Shown piece after piece: positions 6,378 to 14,269 of a stretch of DNA of 64,000 nucleotides. A program made the translations under genes and the position numbers. The stretch is taken from assembly GCA_900538575.1 (NCBI GenBank), contig UPZA01000005.1:1-64000 (forward strand). Reading direction: 5' to 3'. The DNA comes from an uncultured Ruminococcus sp. (lineage in GTDB: Bacteria > Bacillota > Clostridia > Oscillospirales > Ruminococcaceae). The notes beneath the pieces were generated by a model that worked only from the letters and a program-made list of their open reading frames with translations, did no database searches and was not told the DNA's origin. Every line of letters begins with the position of its first letter. Within the stretch, counting starts at the first letter, position 1.

Positions 6378-6713
6378 ATGAAAATTCAGGAAAATTTAAA
6401 ACGTGGGATGACGGAACTTCTTATATTGCATTTGCTCAAGCAAGAAGATATGTATGGTTATCAGTTAACCCAGGAGTTCGAAAAGAGAAGCGATGGTTTA
6501 TTCATTTTAAAAGAAGGTACTATGTATCCGAGTCTTTACAGACTTATTGAAAAAGGAATGATATCAGATCATAAGGAACTTATAGGAAAAAGAAGAACCA
6601 GAGTTTATTACCACATTGAAGATGCCGGAAAAGATTATTTTGATAAGATTTATGAGGAATATGTTTCTATTACAGAGGGCATCAGAAAAATCCTTAATTA
6701 TAAAGAGGATTGA
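6378..6713 (+). CDS. PadR-family transcriptional regulator (second copy)
   Basis: A 111-residue winged-helix protein: MKIQENLKRGMTELLILHLL, MYGYQLTQEFEKRS, EGTMYPSLYRLIEKGMI, KRRTRVYYHIEDAGKDYF. The canonical PadR start MKIQEN selects ATG 6378, spaced correctly from AGGAAGAGGTG. An in-frame GTG at 6366 overlaps that site. It differs strongly from the PadR protein at 4279, so the two are not a recent duplication. It stands alone with its own promoter and a terminator, and its target is unknown; the adjacent envelope operon is the obvious candidate. Confidence 0.9.
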   Translation: MKIQENLKRGMTELLILHLLKQEDMYGYQLTQEFEKRSDGLFILKEGTMYPSLYRLIEKGMISDHKELIGKRRTRVYYHIEDAGKDYFDKIYEEYVSITEGIRKILNYKED

Positions 6714-6790
6714 AATTAAAGCTCTCCGTTTTGGGGGGATTTAGGGATTTTCAATCCCAGAAAAAATATTGGCATAGTTGATATTAGTAT

Positions 6791-6810
6791 ATCGGCTATG
6801 CCGATTTTAT
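6791..6810 (+). terminator. Terminator after the second PadR gene
   Basis: ATCGGC-TAT-GCCGAT (6791-6805) is followed by TTTATTAT. GGCATAG (6771-6777) can pair with the same CTATGCC, giving an alternative longer stem. Confidence 0.6.
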
Positions 6811-7087
6811 TATACAAAGAAAACCCCCGACACAGTCGGGGATTCAAAAAAAGCTTTGGCGTTCCATATAATTAAATACATAATGGTATGAAATCGGAAA
6901 TACTGCTTTGTGTGTTACGTCTTATTTTTTTGATATCTTCGGATTTTAGAGTTTGAATCTTGTCAGTCGGTGTTTTTCGTTTTTTTCATCGTTTATGTTA
7001 AATCAGACGCGCCGTTGTTAACAGGTTTGATATTAGCGGGAACGTGCAACTGAGATATGAAAGCAACATTTTTGCTTGTATAATGAA
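6811..7087. other. Gene-free stretch with hairpins and one arm of a direct repeat
   Basis: No convincing ORF is present. CCCCGAC-ACA-GTCGGGG (6825-6841) is a stable hairpin with T-rich sequence on the minus-strand side. The first copy of the 28-bp direct repeat lies at 6951-6978. I see nothing else of note. Confidence 0.6.
6951..6978 (+). repeat. 28-bp direct repeat, left copy (pairs with 8590-8617)
   Basis: The consensus GTTYGAATYYTGTCAGTCRG continues as TGTTTTTC, and 24 of 28 positions are identical to the copy at 8590-8617. The two copies bracket the SseB gene. The GTTCGAAT core recalls a tRNA T-loop, but no tRNA can be folded around it. Confidence 0.6.
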
Positions 7088-7118
7088 AATACAGTCAGAC
7101 TGCCAGCCCGACTGTATT
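7088..7118 (-). terminator. Terminator of the SseB-family gene
   Basis: A 9-bp stem, AATACAGTC (7088-7096) with GACTGTATT (7110-7118), lies just after the stop codon at 7125 on the minus strand and is followed there by TTTTCATT. Confidence 0.7.
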
Positions 7119-7124
7119 AAATTG

Positions 7125-8261
7125 CTATTTATTTGTGTATGTAACCATTTCCTCATACATTTCTTTGCCGATATAAAATCCGAGCTGCGGATGATTCGTA
7201 GGATTAATTACAGCATCATTATTATTTATAATATTCGATAGCGTCATAATTGACCCGCTCCAGCCGTTGTAGCATTCACGCAGCCGTTTCCAGTCCGTAT
7301 ACATGATCACAGCTTCTCTGTCATACTTGCCCTTCATGACTGCAATGCTGAACTTAGCTCCTGATTTCAGCACAATTTTTTCTGTTTTATTCGACTGAGG
7401 AAAATTTTCTTCGAGCTTCATAGGAACAAGGAATTTAGCCTTGACCGCTTCCATTGACATAAAACGATAATACAGCTTATATATGAGTTCTTCATCATTG
7501 GTTTCCGCTTTCGGCATTTGTGCCATTAAAAGCATCCAGCGCATCAGGTCAGGATTCATGACCGGAATATTTATTTCGTTCATTCCGGTAAAATCCGGCG
7601 GAGGAACAAGCATAGCGGCGTCTATCGACACATATTCGCTGTGAATTTCTATGCCCTGCGCACCGTTCAGATAAAAACATTCACCTAGGAAATTTTCAAT
7701 TCCTTTTCCGTCTGCGCCTCTTACAATTTTCTTCAGTTCAAAAATATCGTCAGGATATTTTTGCAGGGCATAATCTGCATAAGCTTTGGTGAAAATTCGT
7801 ACATCGGGCGGCGTGCAAAGATAATCGTCGTTTTGTTGTACCGTCCGTGAAAAAAGATGAGGTTGGTCTGTTAATTTATTATACAGACAGTAAATTTCAT
7901 CTGCATTAAGCACTTTTTCGGCAAGAGCCGCGCCGAGCCTGTTTATTCTCTGGCTGCTCAGTTTGCGCTTTTGAGCTGTATCGTCGGGCATTACCTCTCT
8001 ATGATACCAGCTATACAGCCGCCACATTTCTGCGCCGTCTGTAATGCTGATTTTTTCGAGATCTTCCTTGGTAAGCTCAAGCTGTTTTTTCGATACATAT
8101 TCATCGCCGATTGCTTTTGTAAAATTGTTTATGTCATTATCAGAAGCAAACGGTTCGGAATCAGCGTGTACGGGTATATTCAAACTAGCTGCATTAACGT
8201 TTGAAAAGCTTTGAAGATTTTCCGCCGCGTTTTTCTTCTTTCTGAAATTAAATAACCTCAT
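7125..8261 (-). CDS. SseB-family protein
   Basis: A 378-residue soluble protein. The C-terminal half (about 260-375) has the SseB pattern: FLVPMKLEEN, KSGAKFSIAVMKGKYD, AVIMYTDWKRLRECY, and the closing INPTNHPQLGFYIGKEMYEE. SseB was named for a serine-sensitivity phenotype in E. coli, and the family has no defined enzymatic role. The N-terminal half has no domain I recognise. I start at ATG 8261 because GGGAG stands five bases before it, unlike the upstream ATG codons. The gene is monocistronic and lies between two 28-bp direct repeats. Confidence 0.75.
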   Translation of the reverse strand: MRLFNFRKKKNAAENLQSFSNVNAASLNIPVHADSEPFASDNDINNFTKAIGDEYVSKKQLELTKEDLEKISITDGAEMWRLYSWYHREVMPDDTAQKRKLSSQRINRLGAALAEKVLNADEIYCLYNKLTDQPHLFSRTVQQNDDYLCTPPDVRIFTKAYADYALQKYPDDIFELKKIVRGADGKGIENFLGECFYLNGAQGIEIHSEYVSIDAAMLVPPPDFTGMNEINIPVMNPDLMRWMLLMAQMPKAETNDEELIYKLYYRFMSMEAVKAKFLVPMKLEENFPQSNKTEKIVLKSGAKFSIAVMKGKYDREAVIMYTDWKRLRECYNGWSGSIMTLSNIINNNDAVINPTNHPQLGFYIGKEMYEEMVTYTNK

Positions 8262-8694
8262 ATGTTCTCCCATAATCAACAATCAAATTTTTACAAGTGA
8301 TTTTATTAAAGTATAACATAGTATCAATAAACTGTCAAACCGTAAAACATTGACCTAAATGTCTGTATTCAGCTCGGTATCTGTACTGTTTATATTTCTT
8401 TTTTCGGCAGACAAAAATCGTCTGCTGTTCATAAATTCTAAGCATGAACCGCAAGAATTTAAACCACAATTTTGAATAAAGCAATAAAATTTTTGAACGC
8501 CAATTTCTTTTTTTATATATACAAAGGGCATACGTGAGATTATTTTTCTCAAATATGCCTAAATCTTCTAAAATATTTAAATGTCGGGAGTTCGAATTCT
8601 GTCAGTCAGTGTTTTTCATCTATGGTTTTCAACTTCTTTTTTTCGCCGTTTGGGTATAAAAAAGCCCGCAGTTACGGGATTTTAGGCATAAAAC
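8262..8694. other. Gene-free stretch between SseB and the tRNA cluster
   Basis: A 65-codon minus-strand ORF (8355-8552) has no ribosome binding site and no recognisable family, so I do not call it. The right copy of the direct repeat lies at 8590-8617, and a short hairpin CCCG/CGGG at about 8665-8678. Confidence 0.55.
8590..8617 (+). repeat. 28-bp direct repeat, right copy (pairs with 6951-6978)
   Basis: This copy matches the left one at 24 of 28 positions in the same orientation. Together they enclose a 1.6-kb segment with the SseB gene. Confidence 0.6.
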
Positions 8695-8727
8695 AACGCA
8701 ACTTGAACTGAAAGTTCAAATTGCGTT
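8695..8727 (-). terminator. Terminator of the tRNA cluster
   Basis: AACGCAA-C-TTGAACT (8695-8709) pairs with AGTTCAA-A-TTGCGTT (8713-8727), 14 pairs around one mismatch. On the minus strand it is followed by GTTTTAT, directly after tRNA-His. Confidence 0.8.
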
Positions 8728-8740
8728 AGGATAATCAACA

Positions 8741-8817
8741 TGGGGTGGGAGATGGGAATCGAACCCACGACCTTCGGGACCACAATCCGACGCTCTAACC
8801 AACTGAGCTACACCCAC
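8741..8817 (-). tRNA. tRNA-His (anticodon GTG)
   Basis: The minus strand folds into a cloverleaf with anticodon loop TTGTGGT, T-loop TTCGATT, C73 and an encoded CCA. The extra G-1 of histidine tRNAs is encoded at 8818 and pairs with C73. The acceptor arms are GTGGGTG and CTCCCAC, leaving a U6-U67 mismatch. It is the last tRNA of the cluster. Confidence 0.95.
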
Positions 8818-8858
8818 CATAATATAAAAATAATAATCGCCCCAATAAGGGACGTAAT

Positions 8859-8935
8859 TGGTGCGCCTTATTGGACTTGAACCAATGGCTTACTGCTTAG
8901 AAGGCAGTTACTCTATCCAGCTGAGTTAAAGGCGC
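8859..8935 (-). tRNA. tRNA-Arg (anticodon TCT)
   Basis: The acceptor arms GCGCCTT/AAGGCGC pair fully. The anticodon arm is ACTGC-CTTCTAA-GCAGT, giving TCT, which reads AGA codons. The T-loop is TTCAAGT, the discriminator A, and CCA is encoded. Confidence 0.95.
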
Positions 8936-8938
8936 ATA

Positions 8939-9012
<74 letters not shown>

Positions 9013-9045
9013 ATTTCATAGCGTTGTTCTCAATCAACGATAATT

Positions 9046-9074
9046 ATTATATCATGCTTTTAGAAATATGTCAA
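9046..9074 (-). promoter_or_regulatory. Promoter of the tRNA cluster
   Basis: On the minus strand TTGACA (9069-9074) and TATAAT (9046-9051) are separated by 17 bases, a consensus stable-RNA promoter 34 bases before tRNA-Gly. Confidence 0.85.
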
Positions 9075-9097
9075 TTACTTTTTTCGAAAAAAGTAAT
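9074..9097. repeat. Perfect 24-bp palindrome between divergent promoters
   Basis: ATTACTTTTTTC joins its exact reverse complement. It abuts the -35 of the tRNA promoter and lies 80 bases before the GH8 promoter. It could be an operator or a terminator-like hairpin. Confidence 0.7.
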
Positions 9098-9176
9098 ATT
9101 TGTAGAAATTGCATTAATTATAGAACTTACAGAGAGAAAATATATTAATGTTGTCAAAAAAATAATGGAAAACTAA

Positions 9177-9205
9177 TTGACATTAAATATAATTTAATGT
9201 ATAAT
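9177..9205 (+). promoter_or_regulatory. Promoter of the GH8-dockerin gene
   Basis: TTGACA (9177-9182), 17 bases and TATAAT (9200-9205) form a perfect sigma-A promoter, 20 bases before the ATG and followed by AAGGAGG. Confidence 0.85.
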
Positions 9206-9225
9206 TTAAATTAAGGAGGATTATT

Positions 9226-10668
9226 ATGGGAGTTTCTAAAAAAATAATTACTGTAATTATGGCTGTTGCGTCAGTCGCTTTTTCTTTAAGTCCGGTTAAC
9301 TCGGCGGAAGTTGAATCATATTGCAATGATATGACGTCGTTTTATAATATTTGGAAAGAAAAGTACGTTGTTAAAGATGAATATGTGACAAATCAGGAAC
9401 AGTTTTATGTATGGTACAGTGAAGAAAGATATAACGGCGATAATGTTTCTGTTCCCGTGACAGTTTCTGAGGCGCATGGATACGGCATGCTTATTACGGC
9501 AAGTATGTCAGAATATGATGAGCAGTCAAAAAAATATTTTGACGGAATGTATCGTTTTTATAAAGCACATACAAGCGATATAGGTCCTAATCTTATGTCT
9601 TGGCAGCAGTCGGATAATGGAACGGAGCTTATTGACGGAGCGGAAAACGGAAGTATGACAGGAGGTTATTGTGATTCCGCTGCTGACGGAGATATGGATA
9701 TTGCATACGCTCTTCTTATCGCCGATAAGGTGTGGGGAAGCGAAGGAGAAATAGACTATTATTCTGAAGCTTTGGCAGTAATTAACGATATTATGACATA
9801 TGAGATTAATCATGAAAACTGGACGATTTCATTAGGCGACTGGGTATATGAATGCGACAGCAATGATATTTTTTACTCCGCAACCCGCGCTTCTGATTTT
9901 ATAGTTCAGTATATGCCTGTTTTCGCTGAGGTTACAGGAGACCAAAGATGGATGAATGTTTACAATTCTACTTATAAAATTATAAATGATATGGTTTTGG
10001 AATATGAAACAGGTTTGCTGCCGGACTTTATTATTAAAGATAAATCCGGAAAATATGTTCCGGCGCCTGCCGGATTTCTTGAAGGGGAGTATGACGGAGC
10101 ATATAGTTACAATAGCTGCCGTATACCGTGGCGAATAAGCATGGATTATATAATTAATAAAAATGAAAATGCTCTTTTATTTTCTCAGGCGATCAATTCT
10201 TTTATTATTAATGAATCCGGAGGGGATCCTTGGGAGATAAAGGCAGGCTATAGTGTTGACGGAACACAATTAGAGGACTATAACGATTTATGTTTTACAG
10301 CGCCTTTTTTAGTAGCGGCAAAATGCGGCGGTAATTTAGAATGGGAGGAATCACTGCGTGATTGTATTGTAAATTACGGCGATGATGTTTATTACGGAGA
10401 TACGATCAAAATGCTTTGCCTGATTGTTGCCGCGGATAAGTGGATAGTTCCTGAATATAATACGGGACTAAAAGGGGATATAAACGACGACGGGAGCATT
10501 GATAATAATGATATTGTATTACTGCGGGATTATTTAACCGGCAAGTCCGATATTTCGGTGGAATATTACGGAGAAATTGATATTTTAAATGACAATAAAA
10601 TTGATATATTTGATATGATTGCACTCAAAAGAATTATATTAAATGAAATAGAAATCAGCGGCAGTTAA
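9226..10668 (+). CDS. Secreted GH8 glycoside hydrolase with type I dockerin
   Basis: A 480-residue secreted enzyme. A signal peptide covers about residues 1-27. The GH8 catalytic domain (about 30-400) has SEAHGYGML with the general acid Glu82 and SAADGDMDIAYALLIAD, which holds the conserved aspartates at 154-158. GH8 enzymes are inverting hydrolases of beta-1,4-glucans, xylan or chitosan; the substrate cannot be read from the sequence. A dockerin (about 416-475) closes the protein with two calcium-loop repeats, GDINDDGSIDNNDIVLLRDYL and a second ending IFDMIALKRIIL, so the enzyme should dock onto a scaffoldin cohesin. It is monocistronic. Confidence 0.93.
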   Translation: MGVSKKIITVIMAVASVAFSLSPVNSAEVESYCNDMTSFYNIWKEKYVVKDEYVTNQEQFYVWYSEERYNGDNVSVPVTVSEAHGYGMLITASMSEYDEQSKKYFDGMYRFYKAHTSDIGPNLMSWQQSDNGTELIDGAENGSMTGGYCDSAADGDMDIAYALLIADKVWGSEGEIDYYSEALAVINDIMTYEINHENWTISLGDWVYECDSNDIFYSATRASDFIVQYMPVFAEVTGDQRWMNVYNSTYKIINDMVLEYETGLLPDFIIKDKSGKYVPAPAGFLEGEYDGAYSYNSCRIPWRISMDYIINKNENALLFSQAINSFIINESGGDPWEIKAGYSVDGTQLEDYNDLCFTAPFLVAAKCGGNLEWEESLRDCIVNYGDDVYYGDTIKMLCLIVAADKWIVPEYNTGLKGDINDDGSIDNNDIVLLRDYLTGKSDISVEYYGEIDILNDNKIDIFDMIALKRIILNEIEISGS

Positions 10669-10680
10669 TTACTGCCGCTG
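10656..10680 (+). terminator. Hairpin overlapping the GH8 stop codon
   Basis: CAGCGGCAGT (10656-10665) and ACTGCCGCTG (10671-10680) form a perfect 10-bp stem whose loop contains the TAA stop. No T-run follows, so it is either a weak terminator or a 3'-end stabiliser. Confidence 0.5.
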
Positions 10681-10831
10681 AATAAGGAATAAAAAATGAA
10701 TGGAGAAAATGGTATTACTTTCTGCGAGCTTGCCGTATATACACTATGACTGTTAAATAATCGGAGATTTTGACAAATTGAAGTCAGAGAAGAAATATTT
10801 TTTAATTTCTTTTGAACGATTTATAATAATT

Positions 10832-11479
10832 TTATATTTCTCTGATGAATTTTACAATATCCTCAGGCTTTTCAGCTATGAAGTCGGCGCCTGCGGAGGT
10901 AAGCTCTTCCATAGATCTGAATCCCCAAAGACATCCGATAGATCTGACGCCCGCGTTTTTGCCGGTGTTTATATCTATGCTTGTATCTCCGATCATAATT
11001 GCTTCCGAAGGAGCGATACTCATATCGCTTAAAATGGCGTTTAATATAGCTGGATCCGGTTTGACGGGTCTTGCGTCAAATTTGCCATATACGGCGTCGA
11101 AAGTATCGTTTCCGAAATAGTTCTTAATTATGACTTCGGTAAAGCAATGCGTTTTGTTTGAAGCGACTGCAAGCTTAATACCCATAGCTTTTAGCTGTTT
11201 CAGGGTTTCGGTAATACCTTTATAAACATAGGTCTTAACTGTGTAATTCTCGTTGTAATAGTCGTTATACAGCTTTAGGGCCTGCTCAAAAAGCTCCTGT
11301 CTGTCGTCAGGGAGCGCGCGTTCAATAAGAATCTTTACTCCGTCGCCGACCATATAATTGAATTCATTAAGCGGATGCTCGGGGAATCCGAGTTTTCTCA
11401 TTGCAAAATTAGTGGCCTCTGCAATATCGGCAAGCGAATCAATTAAAGTTCCGTCGAGATCAAATACGGCTAATTTCAT
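10832..11479 (-). CDS. gph: HAD-superfamily phosphatase, phosphoglycolate phosphatase-like
   Basis: A 215-residue HAD hydrolase. Motif I is FDLDGTLIDS near the N-terminus with the Asp nucleophile. Motif II is the VASNKTH region, motif III is KPDPAIL, and motif IV is MIGDTSIDINTGKNAG. The cap is the helical type (VGDGVKILIERALP), as in phosphoglycolate phosphatase Gph and pyrophosphatase PpaX. HAD substrate assignment from sequence is weak. It is transcribed alone and diverges from the flavin reductase-rubredoxin gene. Confidence 0.85.
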   Translation of the reverse strand: MKLAVFDLDGTLIDSLADIAEATNFAMRKLGFPEHPLNEFNYMVGDGVKILIERALPDDRQELFEQALKLYNDYYNENYTVKTYVYKGITETLKQLKAMGIKLAVASNKTHCFTEVIIKNYFGNDTFDAVYGKFDARPVKPDPAILNAILSDMSIAPSEAIMIGDTSIDINTGKNAGVRSIGCLWGFRSMEELTSAGADFIAEKPEDIVKFIREI

Positions 11480-11606
11480 TTTAATGCCTCCATAATTTAA
11501 TTTATGTGTTTTTATTATAGCACGTATCTTTTATGAAATCAAATTGATAATCAGGAGTTTAATATACATATGTTTATCCATAATTGAGAAATATAATTGA
11601 TTTTTG

Positions 11607-11634
11607 TTGACTTTTTATAAAAAAATGGTATAAT
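11607..11634 (+). promoter_or_regulatory. Promoter of the flavin reductase-rubredoxin gene
   Basis: TTGACT (11607-11612), 16 bases and TATAAT (11629-11634) lie 62 bases before the ATG. Confidence 0.7.
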
Positions 11635-11696
11635 AATAACAAATATATAAATATTATGCATAGTGCATGAAATAAATCAGAATGGAAGGTAAAAAA

Positions 11697-12326
11697 ATGG
11701 ATCCTAAAGCTTTTTACAGTATGTCATACGGAGTTTATGTAACAACTTCAACCGATAACGGAAAACCGGTAGGATGTATAACAAACAGCAATACTCAGAT
11801 TACGGCTTCACCGGCTTCTGTTTCAGTTAGCGTTAATCATGATAATTATACCGCAAAATGTATTGAAAAATCCGGTATGTTCGGTTTTACAGCGCTTTCA
11901 GAGGATTCCGATCCTGAAATAATAGGCAAATTCGGTTTTTCTTCAAGCAAGGATACGGATAAATTCAGCAAGTACGATTATGTTTTAAAAGAGGGGATAC
12001 CTGTTCTGACTGACGGCTGCGCCTACGTTGTATGCAGGGTGGTTGACAAAATGGAAACAGAGACGCATACGGTTTTCCTCGGCGAGGTAATAGACGCGCA
12101 GCCGTTAAAATCAGGAGAACCTATGACCTATGCTTATTATCATAAGGTTCTTAAAGGAAAAAGTCCTAAAAAAGCGCCTACCTATATCGCCGACGACGAA
12201 GTGTCTTCCGGAAAAAAGAAATTCATATGCGACGTATGCGGTTATATTTATGAAGGGGATTACGTGCCTGATAATTATAAATGTCCTATCTGCGGCGTTG
12301 ACGCTTCTCACTTTAAAGAACGATAA
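11697..12326 (+). CDS. Flavin reductase-rubredoxin fusion (high-molecular-weight rubredoxin type)
   Basis: A 209-residue redox protein. Residues 1-150 form an FMN-binding flavin reductase domain (MDPKAFYSMSYGVYVTTSTD, TNSNTQITASPASVSVSVN). Residues 170-209 form a rubredoxin with FICDVCGYIYEGD and YKCPICGVDASHF, giving the four iron-binding cysteines. Such fusions pass electrons to flavodiiron proteins to remove oxygen or nitric oxide in anaerobes. ATG 11697 is chosen because GGAAGG precedes it correctly; the ATG at 11682 has no site. The gene is single, with its own promoter and terminator, and no flavodiiron partner is nearby. Confidence 0.9.
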   Translation: MDPKAFYSMSYGVYVTTSTDNGKPVGCITNSNTQITASPASVSVSVNHDNYTAKCIEKSGMFGFTALSEDSDPEIIGKFGFSSSKDTDKFSKYDYVLKEGIPVLTDGCAYVVCRVVDKMETETHTVFLGEVIDAQPLKSGEPMTYAYYHKVLKGKSPKKAPTYIADDEVSSGKKKFICDVCGYIYEGDYVPDNYKCPICGVDASHFKER

Positions 12327-12336
12327 AATATTTTCC

Positions 12337-12378
12337 GGGCAATACTGGATAATTCCAGAGTTGCCCTTGATTTTTATT
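12337..12378 (+). terminator. Terminator after the flavin reductase-rubredoxin gene
   Basis: GGGCAA (12337-12342) pairs with TTGCCC (12361-12366), with an inner CTGGA/TCCAG stem, followed by TTGATTTTTATTT. Confidence 0.75.
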
Positions 12379-12427
12379 TCAATATATAGTAAAATAAAAA
12401 TCAATATAACTATAAAGGAAGTAAAAA

Positions 12428-14269
12428 ATGCTCAGAAAAAAAATAGAAGATTTATTGCTTTCCGTAACAAAGCCGGCAAGGTATATAGGCGGAGAATCAG
12501 GCAGCGTAATAAAGAATAAGGATAATATAAGCGTTAGATTTGCGTTTTGTTTTCCCGATACATACGACATAGGAATGTCTCATTTGGGAATGAAAATCTT
12601 ATATTCGCTTATTAATCAGAGAGCAGATTACTGGTGTGAAAGAGTATTTGCTCCCGGAATTGATTTTGAAAAGCTGATGAGAGAGAATAGAATACCTCTT
12701 TATGCATTGGAAAGTCTTGATCCGTTAAGCGAATTTGATTTTATAGGCTTTACAATGCAGTATGAGCTTTCTTATACAAATGTTCTAAATATGCTCGATT
12801 TAGCGGGTATTCCGATCTTATCAAAAGACAGGGACGATAAGCTGACGAACATTATCGTCGCAGGAGGTCCGTGCGTTTGCAATCCGGAGCCTCTTGCCGA
12901 TTTTATAGATTTATTCATACTTGGAGAGGGAGAGGAAGTAAATCTAGAGCTTATGGATCTGTATAAGAAAATGAAATCCAAGGACTTTGGAAAAAAGGAT
13001 TTTCTCCGCAGAGCCGCTGAAATAGACGGTATTTATGTCCCTTCGCTTTATAAGGTTTACTATAATGACGACGGCACGGTCAAAGAAATTATCCCTCAGG
13101 ACAATGTAAGACCGATAATTAAAAAAAGGATTATAAAGGATTTTGACAAGGTTTTTTATCCTGAAAATTTTGTCGTGCCTTTTACCGATATTGTTCATGA
13201 CAGAATTTCTGTAGAGGTATTAAGAGGGTGCATCAGAGGCTGCCGGTTCTGCCAGGCCGGATTTCTTTACAGACCTTTCAGAGAAAAATCGCCTGAAACG
13301 GTTTGCCGGGAAGCTGAAACGCTTTGCGGTAATACCGGTTATGAGGAAATCTCTCTTGCTTCGCTTAGTACCTCGGATCATTCGGAAATAGGAAAAATTC
13401 TTACGGAGCTTATTCCGTATACGGAAAAGCAGCATATCAATCTTTCGCTGCCTTCGTTGAGGGTGGACAACTTTTCCAAGGAGCTTATGGACGAGGTGAA
13501 GAAAGTCAGAAAGAGCGGTCTTACCTTTGCGCCTGAAGCGGGAACGCAGCGTCTGAGAAACGTTATAAATAAGAACGTAACTGAGGAAGAAGTGATGCGT
13601 ACATGCCGTACGGCTTTTGAGGGAGGATATACGTCCGTAAAGCTTTATTTTATGCTGGGACTTCCAACTGAAACTGACGAGGATATCGTCGGTATAACTA
13701 AGCTGGCGCAAAAGATCGTGGATCTGTATTACAGTATTCCGGGAAGACAGAAAGGAAAAGGAGTTCAGGTTTCTATAAGTACGGCGACATTTGTGCCTAA
13801 ACCGTTTACGCCTTTTGAATTTGAACCTCAGGCAACCCGCAGCGAAATTATGCATAAGCAGGAGACTCTCATGAATTCGATCACTTCAAAAAAAATAAAA
13901 GCAAGCTGGCACGATCCGTCAACCAGCATTCTTGAAGCTGCATTGGCGAGAGGCGACAGAAGGATGGGAACCGCTGTTTACAGAGCTTGGGAAAAAGGCT
14001 GTAAGTTTGATAGCTGGGGAGAGCATTTCAGTTATGAGAAATGGCGTGAAGCGTTTGAAGAAAGCGGTCTTGATATGGAATTTTACGCTTGCCGCCGAAG
14101 AGATTATGAGGAAATTATGCCCTGGGATCATCTTGATTATTATATAAATAAGGAATTTCTTGTAAGGGAAAACATTAAGGCAAAACGGGCTGAAACAACT
14201 GAAAACTGTCGATCAAAATGCTCTGCCTGCGGAGTAAGCAGAGAGATAGGAGGACCGTGTTTTGGTTAA
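12428..14269 (+). CDS. B12-binding-type radical SAM protein, TIGR03960 family
   Basis: A 613-residue protein. The N-terminal 200 residues form a B12-binding-like Rossmann domain (PDTYDIGMSHLGMKILYSLI, IVAGGPCVCNPEPLADFID). The radical SAM domain follows, with the cluster motif RGCIRGCRFCQAG. The C-terminus has a further cysteine set, CRSKCSACG, after the DUF2344-associated region. The family is always paired with a TIGR03936/DUF2344 protein, here the next gene with overlapping ends. The reaction is unknown; in other Firmicutes the pair lies beside ribosomal or RNase G genes, and here it precedes rplS. AAGGAAG precedes the ATG. Confidence 0.92.
   Translation: MLRKKIEDLLLSVTKPARYIGGESGSVIKNKDNISVRFAFCFPDTYDIGMSHLGMKILYSLINQRADYWCERVFAPGIDFEKLMRENRIPLYALESLDPLSEFDFIGFTMQYELSYTNVLNMLDLAGIPILSKDRDDKLTNIIVAGGPCVCNPEPLADFIDLFILGEGEEVNLELMDLYKKMKSKDFGKKDFLRRAAEIDGIYVPSLYKVYYNDDGTVKEIIPQDNVRPIIKKRIIKDFDKVFYPENFVVPFTDIVHDRISVEVLRGCIRGCRFCQAGFLYRPFREKSPETVCREAETLCGNTGYEEISLASLSTSDHSEIGKILTELIPYTEKQHINLSLPSLRVDNFSKELMDEVKKVRKSGLTFAPEAGTQRLRNVINKNVTEEEVMRTCRTAFEGGYTSVKLYFMLGLPTETDEDIVGITKLAQKIVDLYYSIPGRQKGKGVQVSISTATFVPKPFTPFEFEPQATRSEIMHKQETLMNSITSKKIKASWHDPSTSILEAALARGDRRMGTAVYRAWEKGCKFDSWGEHFSYEKWREAFEESGLDMEFYACRRRDYEEIMPWDHLDYYINKEFLVRENIKAKRAETTENCRSKCSACGVSREIGGPCFG

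Noticed and set aside
6825..6841. Hairpin CCCCGAC/GTCGGGG as a terminator of a nearby gene
   Set aside because: It is a stable stem, but no gene ends next to it in the orientation that has the T-rich side, so I list it only as a hairpin in a gene-free stretch.
7044..7241. 65-codon plus-strand ORF
   Set aside because: It overlaps the end and terminator of the SseB gene in antisense and has no initiation signal.
8355..8552. 65-codon minus-strand ORF
   Set aside because: No ribosome binding site or promoter is visible and no family is recognised; one direct-repeat copy and hairpins nearby suggest non-coding DNA.
13220..13855. 211-codon minus-strand ORF inside the radical SAM gene
   Set aside because: It is antisense to a strongly conserved catalytic region; its Arg/Phe/Ser-rich translation is typical of a shadow frame.
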